Below, one piece after another: positions 44,976 through 55,975 of a DNA stretch of 64,000 bases. Under the pieces are notes generated by a model. The model had not been told where the DNA came from and did not search any database. It saw only the letters and a program-made list of their open reading frames with translations. Origin of the DNA: Lunularia cruciata (taxonomy: Eukaryota > Streptophyta > Marchantiopsida > Lunulariales > Lunulariaceae); contig OX419756.1 of the NCBI GenBank assembly GCA_948567375.1, positions 42,758,552-42,822,551 on the forward strand, given 5' to 3'. How positions within the stretch are numbered: the first letter of the stretch is position 1; every line of letters starts with the position of its first letter. The translations under genes and the position numbers were made by a program.

Positions 44976-46239
44976 ACCAATTGGCTAGAGCATCATTTTA
45001 CAAACCAAAGATCTAGGAATCAACTCTTGTTGCACATAATCTAATAGGATGGGCAGATTTTGCCAAACAATGACCAAAATCTACTCTAAACTAGCTAGGC
45101 TCATGTGAGCAAGCTGGCTTGCTGGCCCTTCTAGCCCTTCATAGCCATAGCCTTATGCCTCAAAGTCTTGAAGACTCTAACACCAAAATAAAATCAAATG
45201 AGGCCTTTCTTCTTACCATTTCACACCTCTCTAGATCTGGTAAAATTCCTCCAAATCTACAAAACTCCTCCAAATCTGGCCCAAACCTGACATAAATTCC
45301 AGCAAATGAGGCCTTTCTTCTTGCCACTTCAAACCCTCTCCAAATCTGGCTAAAATTTGACATAAAATCTAGCAAAAATTTGACATAAATTTTGACATAA
45401 ATCCCTAAAGATGGTTGACCATCAAATCTTACACAAACTCTCTACTTGAGCCAAATTGAAATGATGGGTTTCTCCGAATCACAAATTCATAGGGATGGAT
45501 TCCCAACTCCACCTTCAGTTTCACTTTTTGAGCCCAACTTGCTTTCACCTCTTGAGCTTAAAATCACAACCATTGCTTGGAAATTACTTCTCTTTGCTCA
45601 AAATTTGGCCAAAACTTCCACACACCATGTGCTTCACTGCCAAATCTACATCAATCAAACAAGCTTCTACACACTAGGGAAAACTTGAACTCCAATTGAG
45701 CTACCAATGATCAACAACTCTTGGAGATACCACCAATACTCTAAGTTCCTACACCTGATTTCTCCTTGATCTCACTTCTTTGATGTAATCAGTTTGTTTA
45801 CACAACTCAAATCAACACTCAATCACATCAATACTTGATCTGTCACTTAGTAATCTGCCAACAACTAGGCACTAATTACAGTCAAGCCACACCAACTCTA
45901 GCTTAGAGAATCTAGATGACTCTCGCCGGCCTCTATCCACCATAGCCAAGAACTCAAAGGCTCAATATCAAAGAATTGAGCTCTTTGGAGCTGCACTTCA
46001 AAACTATACCCCTGGACTTGAGCTAGGTCTTAAACCCTAACGGTCCTGCTGATGCCACACCTGACGGTCCAAATGGTGCAAGTGACAATGGGCCCTACCA
46101 TGTAATCAATACCTCAAACATGAAATCTATCTATCAACAAGTAGTCTATGAGTAACTACCAAAATACTCTTGACTACAAACACTACTACTCCAAAGTCCA
46201 AGCAATCTAGGTGCAATGTTACGGATGGCATGACAAAGC
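44976..46239. other. Unassigned AT-rich stretch with a 108-bp repeat spacing
   Basis: No gene recognised. A block CAAATGAGGCCTTTCTTCTT is repeated at about 45196 and 45304 with diverged flanks (both followed by CTCTC-AATCTGG). GACATAAAT-type words recur at 45290-45400. It might be the far 5' part of D or an unknown LTR. Confidence 0.4.
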
Positions 46240-47436
46240 AAGGTAGCATCTAGAAGGGAACTTCTTTAGAAGCTCCTTGGGAACCTTGTACCCAAGTTGC
46301 CTATAAATACCATATTCTAAGCTCAAGTTAGACATTCATAGTTTCACACACTGAGTTCCAATATGATTTTCCACTATGATCTTCCATTCTATTATTTCTC
46401 TCCTCATTCTTTTACACTCTAATAACTTTCATGGATCAAATGCATTGGGTGTTAGAAGTGTTATTGAAATGATATGCAATAGTATTCTTGGATAACATTT
46501 TAATTTCTAGTAAGAAATAGACAAAACACAAGAACCATCGGAAAAATTTCTTAAGATAACTACATCAATGGAAGTTCTATTACAACAAGTACAAGTGTAC
46601 CTTTTGGCAAAAGGAAATTACCTTCTTGACTATAAGGTTTTGTAGAGTGGATCAATTTGGAAGAGGAAAAACTCAATATCATTACCTACTCTTAAGGATA
46701 CCATAAAAAATTTCAAAATTTAATGGATAAGCAAGTATATATTATCTTCCATCTACTATTATGCTCATGTGGATACACATAAGCATCTTCTTTTCCTACT
46801 TGTACACAACCTTCTCCTTTGATCTCTATTATTCATCATAAAGAATGCAAAGTTGAGCATATACTTGCATATCATGACATCCATTGTAACCACCAATGAC
46901 AAATTGAATATAAGATCTTTGTAAATGGTATACTCTTCATGATGCCACATGGGAGCCTATTTCTCATCTCTAAAATACACAAGTGGCTATTTCCAAGTTT
47001 GAAGATTCCATGACGACAAGGAAATCACTAATTAATAATAACAATGAGGGAATATGTAAAAATTTGAAGTTACTAAAAGCTAAATATAGCTAAAAGAAGA
47101 TAGACCTAATATATATTAAAAAAAATTCTAAGAATATTTTAGAACTATCCAAGAAGCATCTTGGTAAGAAGACTCTAGGAATTTTCCAAGGATTGAGTAA
47201 TTTGTATACCAAGCTGATGGCTAACTTAGCTTGAATGCTAAGTAAGTGACTAGTTTAGGTTGTACTTCAAGAAAGGCACCTTCTAGAAGGAACCTTTCTT
47301 GGAAGCTTGTTATGAACCTTGTACCTAGTGTGTCGGTAAATACCAAAGCCCAAGTTAAAGCTATATATTTGGAGTTCCCTTATTTGAGAGCTCTAATATA
47401 ATATTCCATTCTCCTATTTCTATCATTAATATTTTA
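46240..47436 (+). mobile_element. A3: internally deleted family A element
   Basis: Partial 5' LTR (46240-46416, with TATA-like CCTATAAATACC at about 46291 and the TTTTACA end), then a direct jump to an RT fragment (46431-46780: FMDQMHWVLEVLL, VFLDNILISS, WKFYYNKYKCTFWQKEITFL), a chromodomain-region piece (46790-47040) and a 3' LTR (47055-47436). Gag, protease, RT N-terminus, RNase H and integrase are gone. It is strongly diverged. Confidence 0.7.
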
Positions 47437-49618
47437 ATAGTAATAATATAAATATAACATATTAGCATCTAGTTCATATTATTTTAGAGGAGTTTGAAAG
47501 AATGAGCACCAATCTAGAAGTGCTTACTCTTTTAAACTCTTCCAAAATAATATGACCTTTATCATTGCTATGACTAACTCTAGCTAATTGTGGTTGGTTA
47601 AAGGCTTGATTAAACTCTATAGAAACAAAATATTTTAGTTACTCATAGTAACAAATTAGAGATCTCAATAGAGCATTCATATACCACTAATTGTATGACA
47701 TTGCTAAGAAGAGAAGGATGAGCAAAACTAGAATAATATTTGATTTCAGAAAATGGAGTGTTTTTGAATTTTTAATGACCTTTCTAATTAAAAAATAAAC
47801 TTAAGAGTGTTTTTCTAAATAATATCAATAGTTTTATTTCCTTATTAGAATCATGATAATGTAATTTTTCCTTATTGGAATAAGTTCAATTTTGCTGAAG
47901 TTACTACTATCATGTTTGTCCTTAAGATATTTCCCTTTGAGATTACTACATAGTGAGAGGAGAAGATATAAGCTTGCATTACGATCTAGAATGTGCAAAG
48001 AGAGTGAAAGAGAGCATATAGGGAAGGAGGCTAAATTAGTAAAGAGAGATTAGATCCTTTATGAGAAAAAAGGGCTAGTAGAAAGAGATGACTCCTTGTG
48101 GAGAGAGCTTGCTATAAAGATGATTGTAATGGAGAGAAAGACTAGATTAGTTAAACTAGATACTCTTATATCAAGGAGAAAGAAATAATATCGTGACTAG
48201 GCTAGTACTAAGGAGTTATTAAGATGAGAGTTGAGTATCACAATGCCATTGTAAAGGACAATATCATGTACTCTAGATAAGGCTAGGACTAGTCTTGCCT
48301 ACTTGGGACTTATATAGGGAACCTTGAGACACTCATGCTAATGACTTAGATTTATACTTGACATACATTTTCAAGAAACAAAGGAAAAGATGACTCAAAG
48401 AGAGTCAAGTGTGAGAGTTCAAGGTGATAGAGTGGTAGAGATTAAGTCTAGAGACCTCAAGGTTCATGTGGTCTTCATCTCACCTCTTATACTAAGGTAT
48501 GGAATGCAAGATGAGAACCTTGAAGAAATGAGGATGAGTTTAAGAGATGGTGTAACTATTCTCAAGATCTAATGAAGAAGATGCTCTTGTTAGGAAATTC
48601 ATTCATTGGATTAGTATCTACATGAAGGTAAGGAGGAAGATGCTTGTTTTGATATTGGATTTTTGTGGATTTCATCTGGGCTAGTAGTCTTTTGTTTGGA
48701 AAATAGTATGAGTTGATATAGCGGTCTTAATGGACTTCATATAAAGCCATTTAGCATATTTACTTATGTACCTCAAGTTGGAGTGTATAATTTTGTGTAT
48801 AATTTTGTGTTGTATTTTATGATTTACTTTGAAATTATTATTAGACAAATAGCACTCCATATCAAGTTGGTGAACTTCCTTCAATACATGTAGGAGGAGG
48901 GAGTACACAAAAGGCATTGAATTAAATGTTTGACAATGATGATGTGTACTTAGGAACATGGAGAAGTTACAAGCTTATACCTTTCTACTTTCACATTATA
49001 GAAGTACATCTATAAAATCTCTCAATATATAACCATGCTTAGGATCAATATTATCAAAAAAGTCTATGTTACTATCCATTCTCATGGATTTCTCTTAGTT
49101 AGATTTAACTAGATACATCATGTACTTGGTCTTGGAAGTTGGATGATTCATTTAGATAGATTAAAAAATTCCAATTCTATTATTGACTTTGGATAAGCAA
49201 TGGTTGTTAGAATGTTTCACTCAATATAATAATGATCTATTTGAAAGTGTAGTAGATTATTCATAGGATCCACCTTTTCATCCATAAAAGAGGGCTATAT
49301 GTCAACTTATTTATACTCCAATGTGTGTCAATTCTTTAATCAATCCATGATAGCATATATCAAGCAAGCACCACCAAACACCATTGTGTATCTAGTGCAT
49401 AAAAAGTGCATCAAGTACATATTGGCACATATTAACCATATCATTTACATTCAGTAAACACTAATGGATAACTAGAATACACAATGAACTTAAGTATAAC
49501 TACTAAAAGCAAATTCATGTTAAATCTAAATCAGATCTCTTAATATTTGCAAAGAAAAGTTTTATTTGCAAATCAAAACATTGAATAAAATTTGTATAGA
49601 TAGGAAGGTCAAGAGGAA
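47437..49618. other. AT-rich region, no gene recognised
   Basis: I see short open frames only, none with a recognisable family. The A/G-rich stretch at about 47940-48250 (many GAGAG and AAAG words) could be part of a diverged LTR. Nothing here is strong enough to call. Confidence 0.4.
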
Positions 49619-50010
49619 TACTCCCTCCAATTGGTTTTAGTTGACTACTTTTAAAAAATGAGTAAAATTAACAAAGAGGTCTAAAAATAGACTTTCTTCA
49701 ATGAGAGCTCATTTGAATTCAATTTTGAGTGTTTTGCAACTATATGAATGACATCTGGCTTGAAATCACTTAATCTTTGTTTCTAAAAATTCTAATTTTG
49801 TGACAATGTTTGCCTGTTTTGCTAGCAAAGAGCTTGCCAATGATCAATGTCAAGCCTTGTACCATCATCTACTATCATGCAATGAAAATGGAAAATTAAA
49901 ATGTGATGCACTTGTTGAAGCAACAAACCCATTCAGCTTTAGCACAAAGATAGTCAGCCATATTTGGCATCAAGGGCAGATTTCTCTTCAAGAAGGTAGC
50001 ATTCTAGCTA

Positions 50011-50050
50011 TTGTTTCACCTTGTTTCATCTTGTTTCATCTTATTCCACC
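50011..50050 (+). repeat. Four 10-bp units TTGTTTCAYC
   Basis: TTGTTTCACC, TTGTTTCATC, TTGTTTCATC, TTATTCCACC in direct tandem inside the mariner-like element. A small minisatellite that arose after the gene died; it breaks the transposase frame. Confidence 0.85.
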
Positions 50051-50302
50051 TTGCAAGGCTAGGTAGAATAAGATTGAAATCGATACAAACAAGATGAAAA
50101 ATGTCCTAATCAATCAGCAATCTTTGCTTTGTTCCTTGACACATGCTTTGGGTGCAACATAAATTGTTGTGCAAGTATGTCTTAGGCAGTGTAGGATCCA
50201 CCTCATTCATTTGTGGTCAAATCATTTTTGACCAAGGAAAGCCCTCATCTTGAATTATTTGACCCATTTTCAATTGTCATCAATGTGTGGCTTCTACTCG
50301 TT

Positions 50303-50570
50303 TGCATTGTTCAATGACATGTACAATCATGTTCACATTGATGGGAAGTGGTTCTACATCTGGAATCTAAACTACCGGTATTATCTCACAAATGATGAGC
50401 CATCTTTGGACTATTTGACCTCTATTTGTAGCTATTATCAATGATTGGAGATTATTTCTTTGCATTGTTTGATGACATGTACAATTGCATTTATGTCAAC
50501 AAGAAGTGGTTATACATGACAAAGCTCAAGCACCAATATTATCTCACAAATCATGAGCCATCTCTAGAGT
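50303..50570 (+). repeat. Direct duplication of the first-Asp block, about 158 bp apart
   Basis: TTGCATTGTTCAATGACATG at 50303 recurs in changed form at 50461 (TTGCATTGTTTGATGACATG), and both copies run to the ATTATCTCACAAAT and GAGCCATCT words (50380-50412 and 50537-50570). Both encode versions of the block NDMYNHVHIDGKWFY / DDMYNCIYVNKKWLY. The second has Asn where the catalytic Asp belongs. Confidence 0.75.
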
Positions 50571-51811
50571 GATGCATCAAAAGCAAAAGATTTATTACCA
50601 AGGTAATGTTCCTTGTAGAAGTTGCTTGCCCTTGCCACAATCGTAGCAAAAACCACCTTTTTGATGGTAAACTCAGCCTCTTCCCATTTTTCTACCAAGA
50701 GCTTGCCAATCATATGAGAAAAACTTGCCCTAGTGGTAGTTTGGTAACTAAAATGATTTAGTTTATTGATCGTGATGTTATTCACAAGTACATGATTGAA
50801 AAAATGCTCATTGCCATTCACAACAAGTGGCTTATAATGGGTGGCAGAACTCAAGGTACTATGTAGAGAATGCTCATTCAAGCCGACAATGTAGGACCTC
50901 TTTTCAAACCAAATGATATGAATAATTGTGAAGTTGCCACCAAATTAAAACAACACAATCTTGATGTTCAGATGACTGAATAGCCACCAGATATCCCAAA
51001 CACCAGTATGCTAGATTTGAGCTACTTCAATGCTATTCAGTCTTTCCAACACAATGTAGCTACAATGGCGATTGATGAGCTCATCTATTGACATCTATGA
51101 GAAGATTGTTTGTGGCGGTGGACCATGATGCTTTGAGTAAGATCTTCCTCACACACCAATAGTGCATAATCAGAACCTTGAAATTTGGTTGTATCAATTA
51201 AAGTCCCTCATATAAGCAAACATAGATTGATTTATCAAGGACATCTTCTTGTTCATCTCAAATGCCCAGAGGAAACAATTGAGCAAGCACAAATTGCAAT
51301 ATCAAACAAGCAATAGACTAAATAGCAATCATGACACCTATATTCAATTTAAGTAGTAAACATGACACCTATATTCAAAACAAAAAAGCCAAAATAAGAC
51401 AATTAATTTTTTTTGGAAAGGAGTAGTCCTTACTGCTCTAGATTGGCATTTGAAGTGCATGTGTATACTCTAGCCAAATATTTTGGTGTTAGTACTACAT
51501 GTAAAATGAGGTTGAGCATTTATGTCAAAGGTATGCATATGATAATCAAAATCTCATGCAAAAATGTCCATACCTCTGCTAATTTGCAAGTAAAGAGCAG
51601 CTTATAACATTAAGGAGCTAAATAAGTGTTGTTGGTTGCTCAATGTAATTCTTGAATTTATAGATATGTTAGGTGAGAAATTTTGTGAAAAACTAAATTT
51701 TGATTAAAACCATATGTTTCTATGTGTCTAAGAAATAAAGTTATCTTCAATAGAAGTTTCTTAAGAGATAGGAATCTTTAAATAAAGTGATAAAAAATAA
51801 ATAAATTATAA

Positions 51812-51814
<3 letters not shown>

Positions 51815-51842
<28 letters not shown>
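51815..51842. repeat. (AT)n microsatellite
   Basis: Fourteen AT units in a row inside the non-coding end of the mariner-like element. Confidence 0.9.
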
Positions 51843-51843
<1 letters not shown>

Positions 51844-52521
51844 ACTCTAATGTCTCTTCATATTTATTGCACACCAAAACATGCTTGAAATAAAGAAATA
51901 TCCAAATATAAGGATGAAAAGGTTCCAATTTCTATAATTTTGGAAAAAAATAAAAAGGCATATTGCATATTGCTCCTTCTCCTCAAACTTAGCTTTCAAG
52001 ATTGCATATTTGATGAAATCCCTGAAAACCTCAATCTGAGGAATTCTTATATTTCAAAATTTATAAATAAAATAAATTTCAATGTCAAGGCATAACATTC
52101 ATCAAAAGCAAGCTTCAAATGATATAACTCATTAGAAATTTTTTTCAAATTTTATTATTTATATTTATAGAATAAGAATTCAGTATCAATGCATAACTCC
52201 TCCTTATCAGAGGTAGGCTTCAAAGAATATAACTCTTTAGAAATATTTTGCACCGAGTCTCAAAAGAATGTAACCCTTTAGAGTTACTTAGATTGTGGCG
52301 AAACAAAGGTATTTTTATTAGGTTTATGCAAAATTAGGTACACACCTAAGCACAATAAACCTAAATACCAGTTATGCATAGGAACGCTAAGCACCTACCT
52401 ATGGAAGGCATCATTTACTTAGGCACTCATTTACAAGGCAAACATAGGCATATACCTATATTGCAAACATAGTCATACTTCTTTTCAAAATAAAATTAGT
52501 AGATATGGAAAGGAGGAAGTA

Positions 52522-55500
52522 CTTTGTAGTACCTTTGCTTCTTCTTTTTAGTATTAAATTAACAAAAGTTATTTATGAAAATTGTTAAATATTAGGAAAG
52601 AAGACTAGATTTGATTGAGAATCCAACTCATTTAAAAGAAAATATGAAATTTTTCCTTCTAGAGCAACTACCTTTATGTAGAAATATAATATCTGTGGTT
52701 CTCAACCAAAGATAGTTGAAAATTGATGGTTTATTACAAGCTAGAAATTTATTTAGTAGAAAATACTATGAGAAGAAGTAACCTAGTGAGAGACCCATAT
52801 GCATTGTATTGTACATTATTGAGATTATTCCACAAATATTAGAGTATCATCTTTTTATTTTACTTTGATTAAGGCTATTATCCTTAGGAAAACTATGGTG
52901 GCTTGCCTCTAAGCCAATTATTTCTGTACAAATCAGAAAATGGATTTGGTAAAAGATATAACAAGACTCTAGAAGAAAAAATCATTGAGAAGTTAGAAGA
53001 GGATACTCAAAGAGGTAACAAAATCTAGGTTTGACTTTATTGAAGGAACTTCAACATAAATTAAGTATAAAATCTGGATTTTGTAGGAAAGTAGATTTCT
53101 ATGGCTTATGGGCATATACCTCAACCTTAAGAAGTGCTATTGACTCAAAATTTTCATTGTTATATTAATTTTCTTGATTTATTAATAGGATATTAAAGAA
53201 GAATTTCCTGTTGAAGTAGAAGAGTATAGAAGGATTTAGTTAAACCTACATTTAGCACTATAGAAACCAATTTAGTAGAGGTTTTGAATAAAAAATTATT
53301 TGAGATGAGAGTAAATGTGGATGAGCTATGGAAGACAAACCTTAGCGAGTTCCATTGATTGATACTAAATGTTCATTTTATTATGAAAATTCTGATTTTA
53401 TACACATTAACTTATAAAGTGAAAACCTTTGCATGCTGAATTAATATAATTATCCGAAAAAAGATCAATTTATCTAATATAGCTTTAATTAATTTTATGT
53501 CATCTTTTCTTCACTAAAATCTAGTGCAAAAATTAATTTTTATTGTATCAAAAAGCTATCTATATTAACTATTTTATGGTTTTTCCCTAGACAATATCTA
53601 AATGGGAATGTGAAATAATTCTTAAAGTAGAAACTTTGAGACATTCAATGGAAAAGGATGCAATTTGTACAGAACTACTTTGATTAATGACATTACTAGG
53701 CAACTCAAAATAAGCATTAGAGAATTGACTCTCTTCTTTTAGCTCCTTATGTAAGATGCGGCACACTTGTTCAAGGAAATGAAATGAATGTGATTAAATT
53801 GCTTTGGATGAGAAGATGTCCTTCCTAGGATCATTCCCTTCCTTTAAAACTCTTTCTTTCATATCTAAATTCTTCACTTTATTGCATTGATGCTATAATA
53901 TTCATCTCAACTCTAAGCCGTTTACGTACTAAAGCAAGTGGACAAATTTTAGGTCGATATTCAAGCATCCAGCTCATTTCATTAAAATAGGACAAAGATC
54001 ATTTAATTTGTCCTCCATGATTTAATTCCTTGTTTGTAAGACCCTCCTCTTACATTATATGTGTTCTTCCACTCTATCATTGAAGTATAAGATTTCGTAT
54101 ATGTAGGACGCTATTTCTTCATAACTTTTTTGCACTCCTTTAGGTGTTACCATGTTTCATCAACTTAATGTCGTTGAATGTGGTGCTGAAATGTTGTATA
54201 TTCCAACATAAATTTGATTGAAATTCTTTGGTTCGTCTAAATAGTCCAATATTGAGCAAAATTATGTGAAATCACTTAATATCTATCTTCCTTTGTTTTG
54301 TTTGAGCCTGCGACAAATGAGAGAGGGCGTGGATATAGCATTTTAAAGAGCTCTTGGAATTCATCAATCTATGATGGAGTGTGAACTAGAGTAGGAATGA
54401 GAAGGGAGAGAATGCACTCCTTTAACTACGGGTTGCAATACGGTTGGAATGGAAACGATAGAAAAAACATAAAATCTCAATATTGGTTTATCAACTATAG
54501 AATTATGTTTGCAATGAGAGAGTAAACTAAGTGATAAAGAATCAAATTGAAGAGAAGTGAGAGAAAGAATGAATTTTATCCAGTCTATCCAAGCCAGTTC
54601 GAAGATTCATATCTTTTCAATCTTGAACAAATTTTCGTTTATCATTTTACAAGTATGATACTTGAATGTTTACTCTTACTACATGATCAGAAAGAGTAAT
54701 AAGTTTTTTAACCTTAGATCAATCGGATTCACAAATCTAGAGTAAAATAATATCTCGAGTAAAGTTGCATAAGGGTCGAGTGATTATTGTTTTGTTGAAA
54801 TTTCAATTACCCATCAAAAGATAAACGGATCTGACTACTCCGGGATGAGTGAGGACTCATCCCGGGAAAACCAATATTGAAAACCAAGTATATTAGCTTG
54901 TCCATTCCCAAGAACGCCGCGAAGTTACGAGGAGTTGCTTGTCCATACCCTAATCTCTAGACAAAAGTTACACCTCAAAATCATGATATCGTCCGATTTA
55001 TGGTATGGACAAGATTGAAGAGCAGAGTATGGACGAGTAACATAATTGAAATCCGGTGCGCACAAGCTATTAGGTCTCGAATTCTAGCATAGGTTGGACC
55101 CAAAATCGAAATCTGCAATGTAATGCGCTGATGGCAAGTTCGACGAGACTGTTACTCTGCGCATACTCATGAGATTAAGCGTTGAAAGAAGTTCTTCTTT
55201 CATGGCACAATTTATCCTTCTCGTCCAGAGACACAAAAGGTAAGCAGACCTCCTGTAAGCCAGATGATTGGTCCCAGAAATCTTTTTAAGGCCTTAAGAA
55301 CTTGAAGGACCCTGTCTTTGAACGATCGTTTCCCATTCGATTTGGATAATTGACGTTAAGTAAACTATTTCCTTGTAGATTTCAATGTAGGGAGGGCTAT
55401 CTATGATCAATATAGTACATCGCATGAGCTCCCTTTACATGATAACACCTCCTCTATGGATGTCTTCTTAATTGTTATAGGTGAACACCCCACTCCATGA

Positions 55501-55670
55501 GTCATTCTGTAAATTCTTAAATGAAACCTTTGTTTAAAAATAACTTTTCTACTTTCGAATAGATTCTATCAAGTTTAGACTGTGTAAACATATTCAGTGT
55601 TAGTTGACAGAGTTCCTACATAAATAAATAAGTTGATAAAAGTCGTGTACATTTGTGCAATGCTAGCAAC
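52522..55670. other. AT-rich region, no gene recognised
   Basis: No long open frame. From about 54800 to 55300 base composition rises toward that of the gene region. The only structure I would single out is the inverted repeat at 54840-54865. Confidence 0.4.
54840..54865. repeat. Perfect 11-bp inverted repeat, 4-nt loop
   Basis: CCGGGATGAGT, GAGG, ACTCATCCCGG. It could form a hairpin in RNA or a protein-binding palindrome in DNA. No gene is next to it and no T-run follows. Confidence 0.75.
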
Positions 55671-55682
55671 CAGGCAATTTGT

Positions 55683-55975
55683 ATGGAGAGAAAAGCGACG
55701 CACAAAAGGTGACAAGAAGGATGGAAAGGACACACACCAAAAACAAAGAGGATGGGAAGATCTCATCAAACCGTACAACGACAAAACTTTAAGATTAGTT
55801 TCTATAGAGAAAAAGCGACACGCACAGGATAACAAGCAGAATGGCAGGACCCATCTTCAAACCGCATACAGATAAAATCTAAAACGATTTATGAAGAGAA
55901 AAAAAACACTGCACGCAAAGGATAACAAGACTCCATCATCAAACCGTACAAACATAAACCTAAGGCTTATGAAGC
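55683..55975 (+). repeat. Three degenerate tandem units of about 90-120 bp
   Basis: Each unit has a GAGAAAAAGCGAC-ACGCA-like start, AGGATAACAAG, then CATCAAACCGTACAAACATAAA-like end with a TTATGAAG/CTATAGAG link (starts at about 55686, 55807 and 55893). Copies differ at many sites, so the array is old. No coding function. Confidence 0.65.

Larger units (their letters stand above)
49798..51235 (+). pseudogene. Plant mariner-like transposase
   Basis: An N-terminal helix-turn-helix part: MINV-ALYH-LLSCNENGKLK and FSFSTKIVSHIW, usual for plant MLE (49840-49970). The catalytic region: HVHIDGKWFYIWNL with the first Asp (50333), RFITKVMFLVEVACP (about 50585), DGKLSLFPF, GSLVTKMIYFIDRDV, QADNVGPLFKPND with the second Asp (about 50876-50910), PPDIPNTSMLDLSYFNAIQS with the third Asp (about 50985-51040), ending in IDELIY. 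Asp-Asp-Asp spacing fits the DD39D plant type. Stops and frame changes, plus a tandem duplication around the first Asp, make it inactive. Confidence 0.76.
49619..52521 (+). mobile_element. Mariner-like element (plant MLE), decayed
   Basis: The left end is TA then CTCCCTCCAATTGG (49619-49634), and the right end ...GGAAAGGAGGAAG then TA (to 52521). CTCCCTCC with a TA target duplication is the hallmark of plant mariner and Stowaway ends. Inside lies a Tc1/mariner transposase pseudogene on the plus strand. Length is about 2.9 kb. The 3' 1.2 kb after the coding part is AT-rich and has an (AT)n run at 51815-51842. Confidence 0.75.

Noticed and set aside
45160-45375. Repeat protein (RRKASF units)
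   Set aside because: The repetition comes from a DNA-level duplication in non-coding sequence.
48681-48959. Copia-type pol fragment
   Set aside because: A few suggestive words on the minus strand but no catalytic motif in order; not supportable.
50011-50050. CRISPR-like array
   Set aside because: Directly adjacent 10-bp units without spacers in plant nuclear DNA; a minisatellite.
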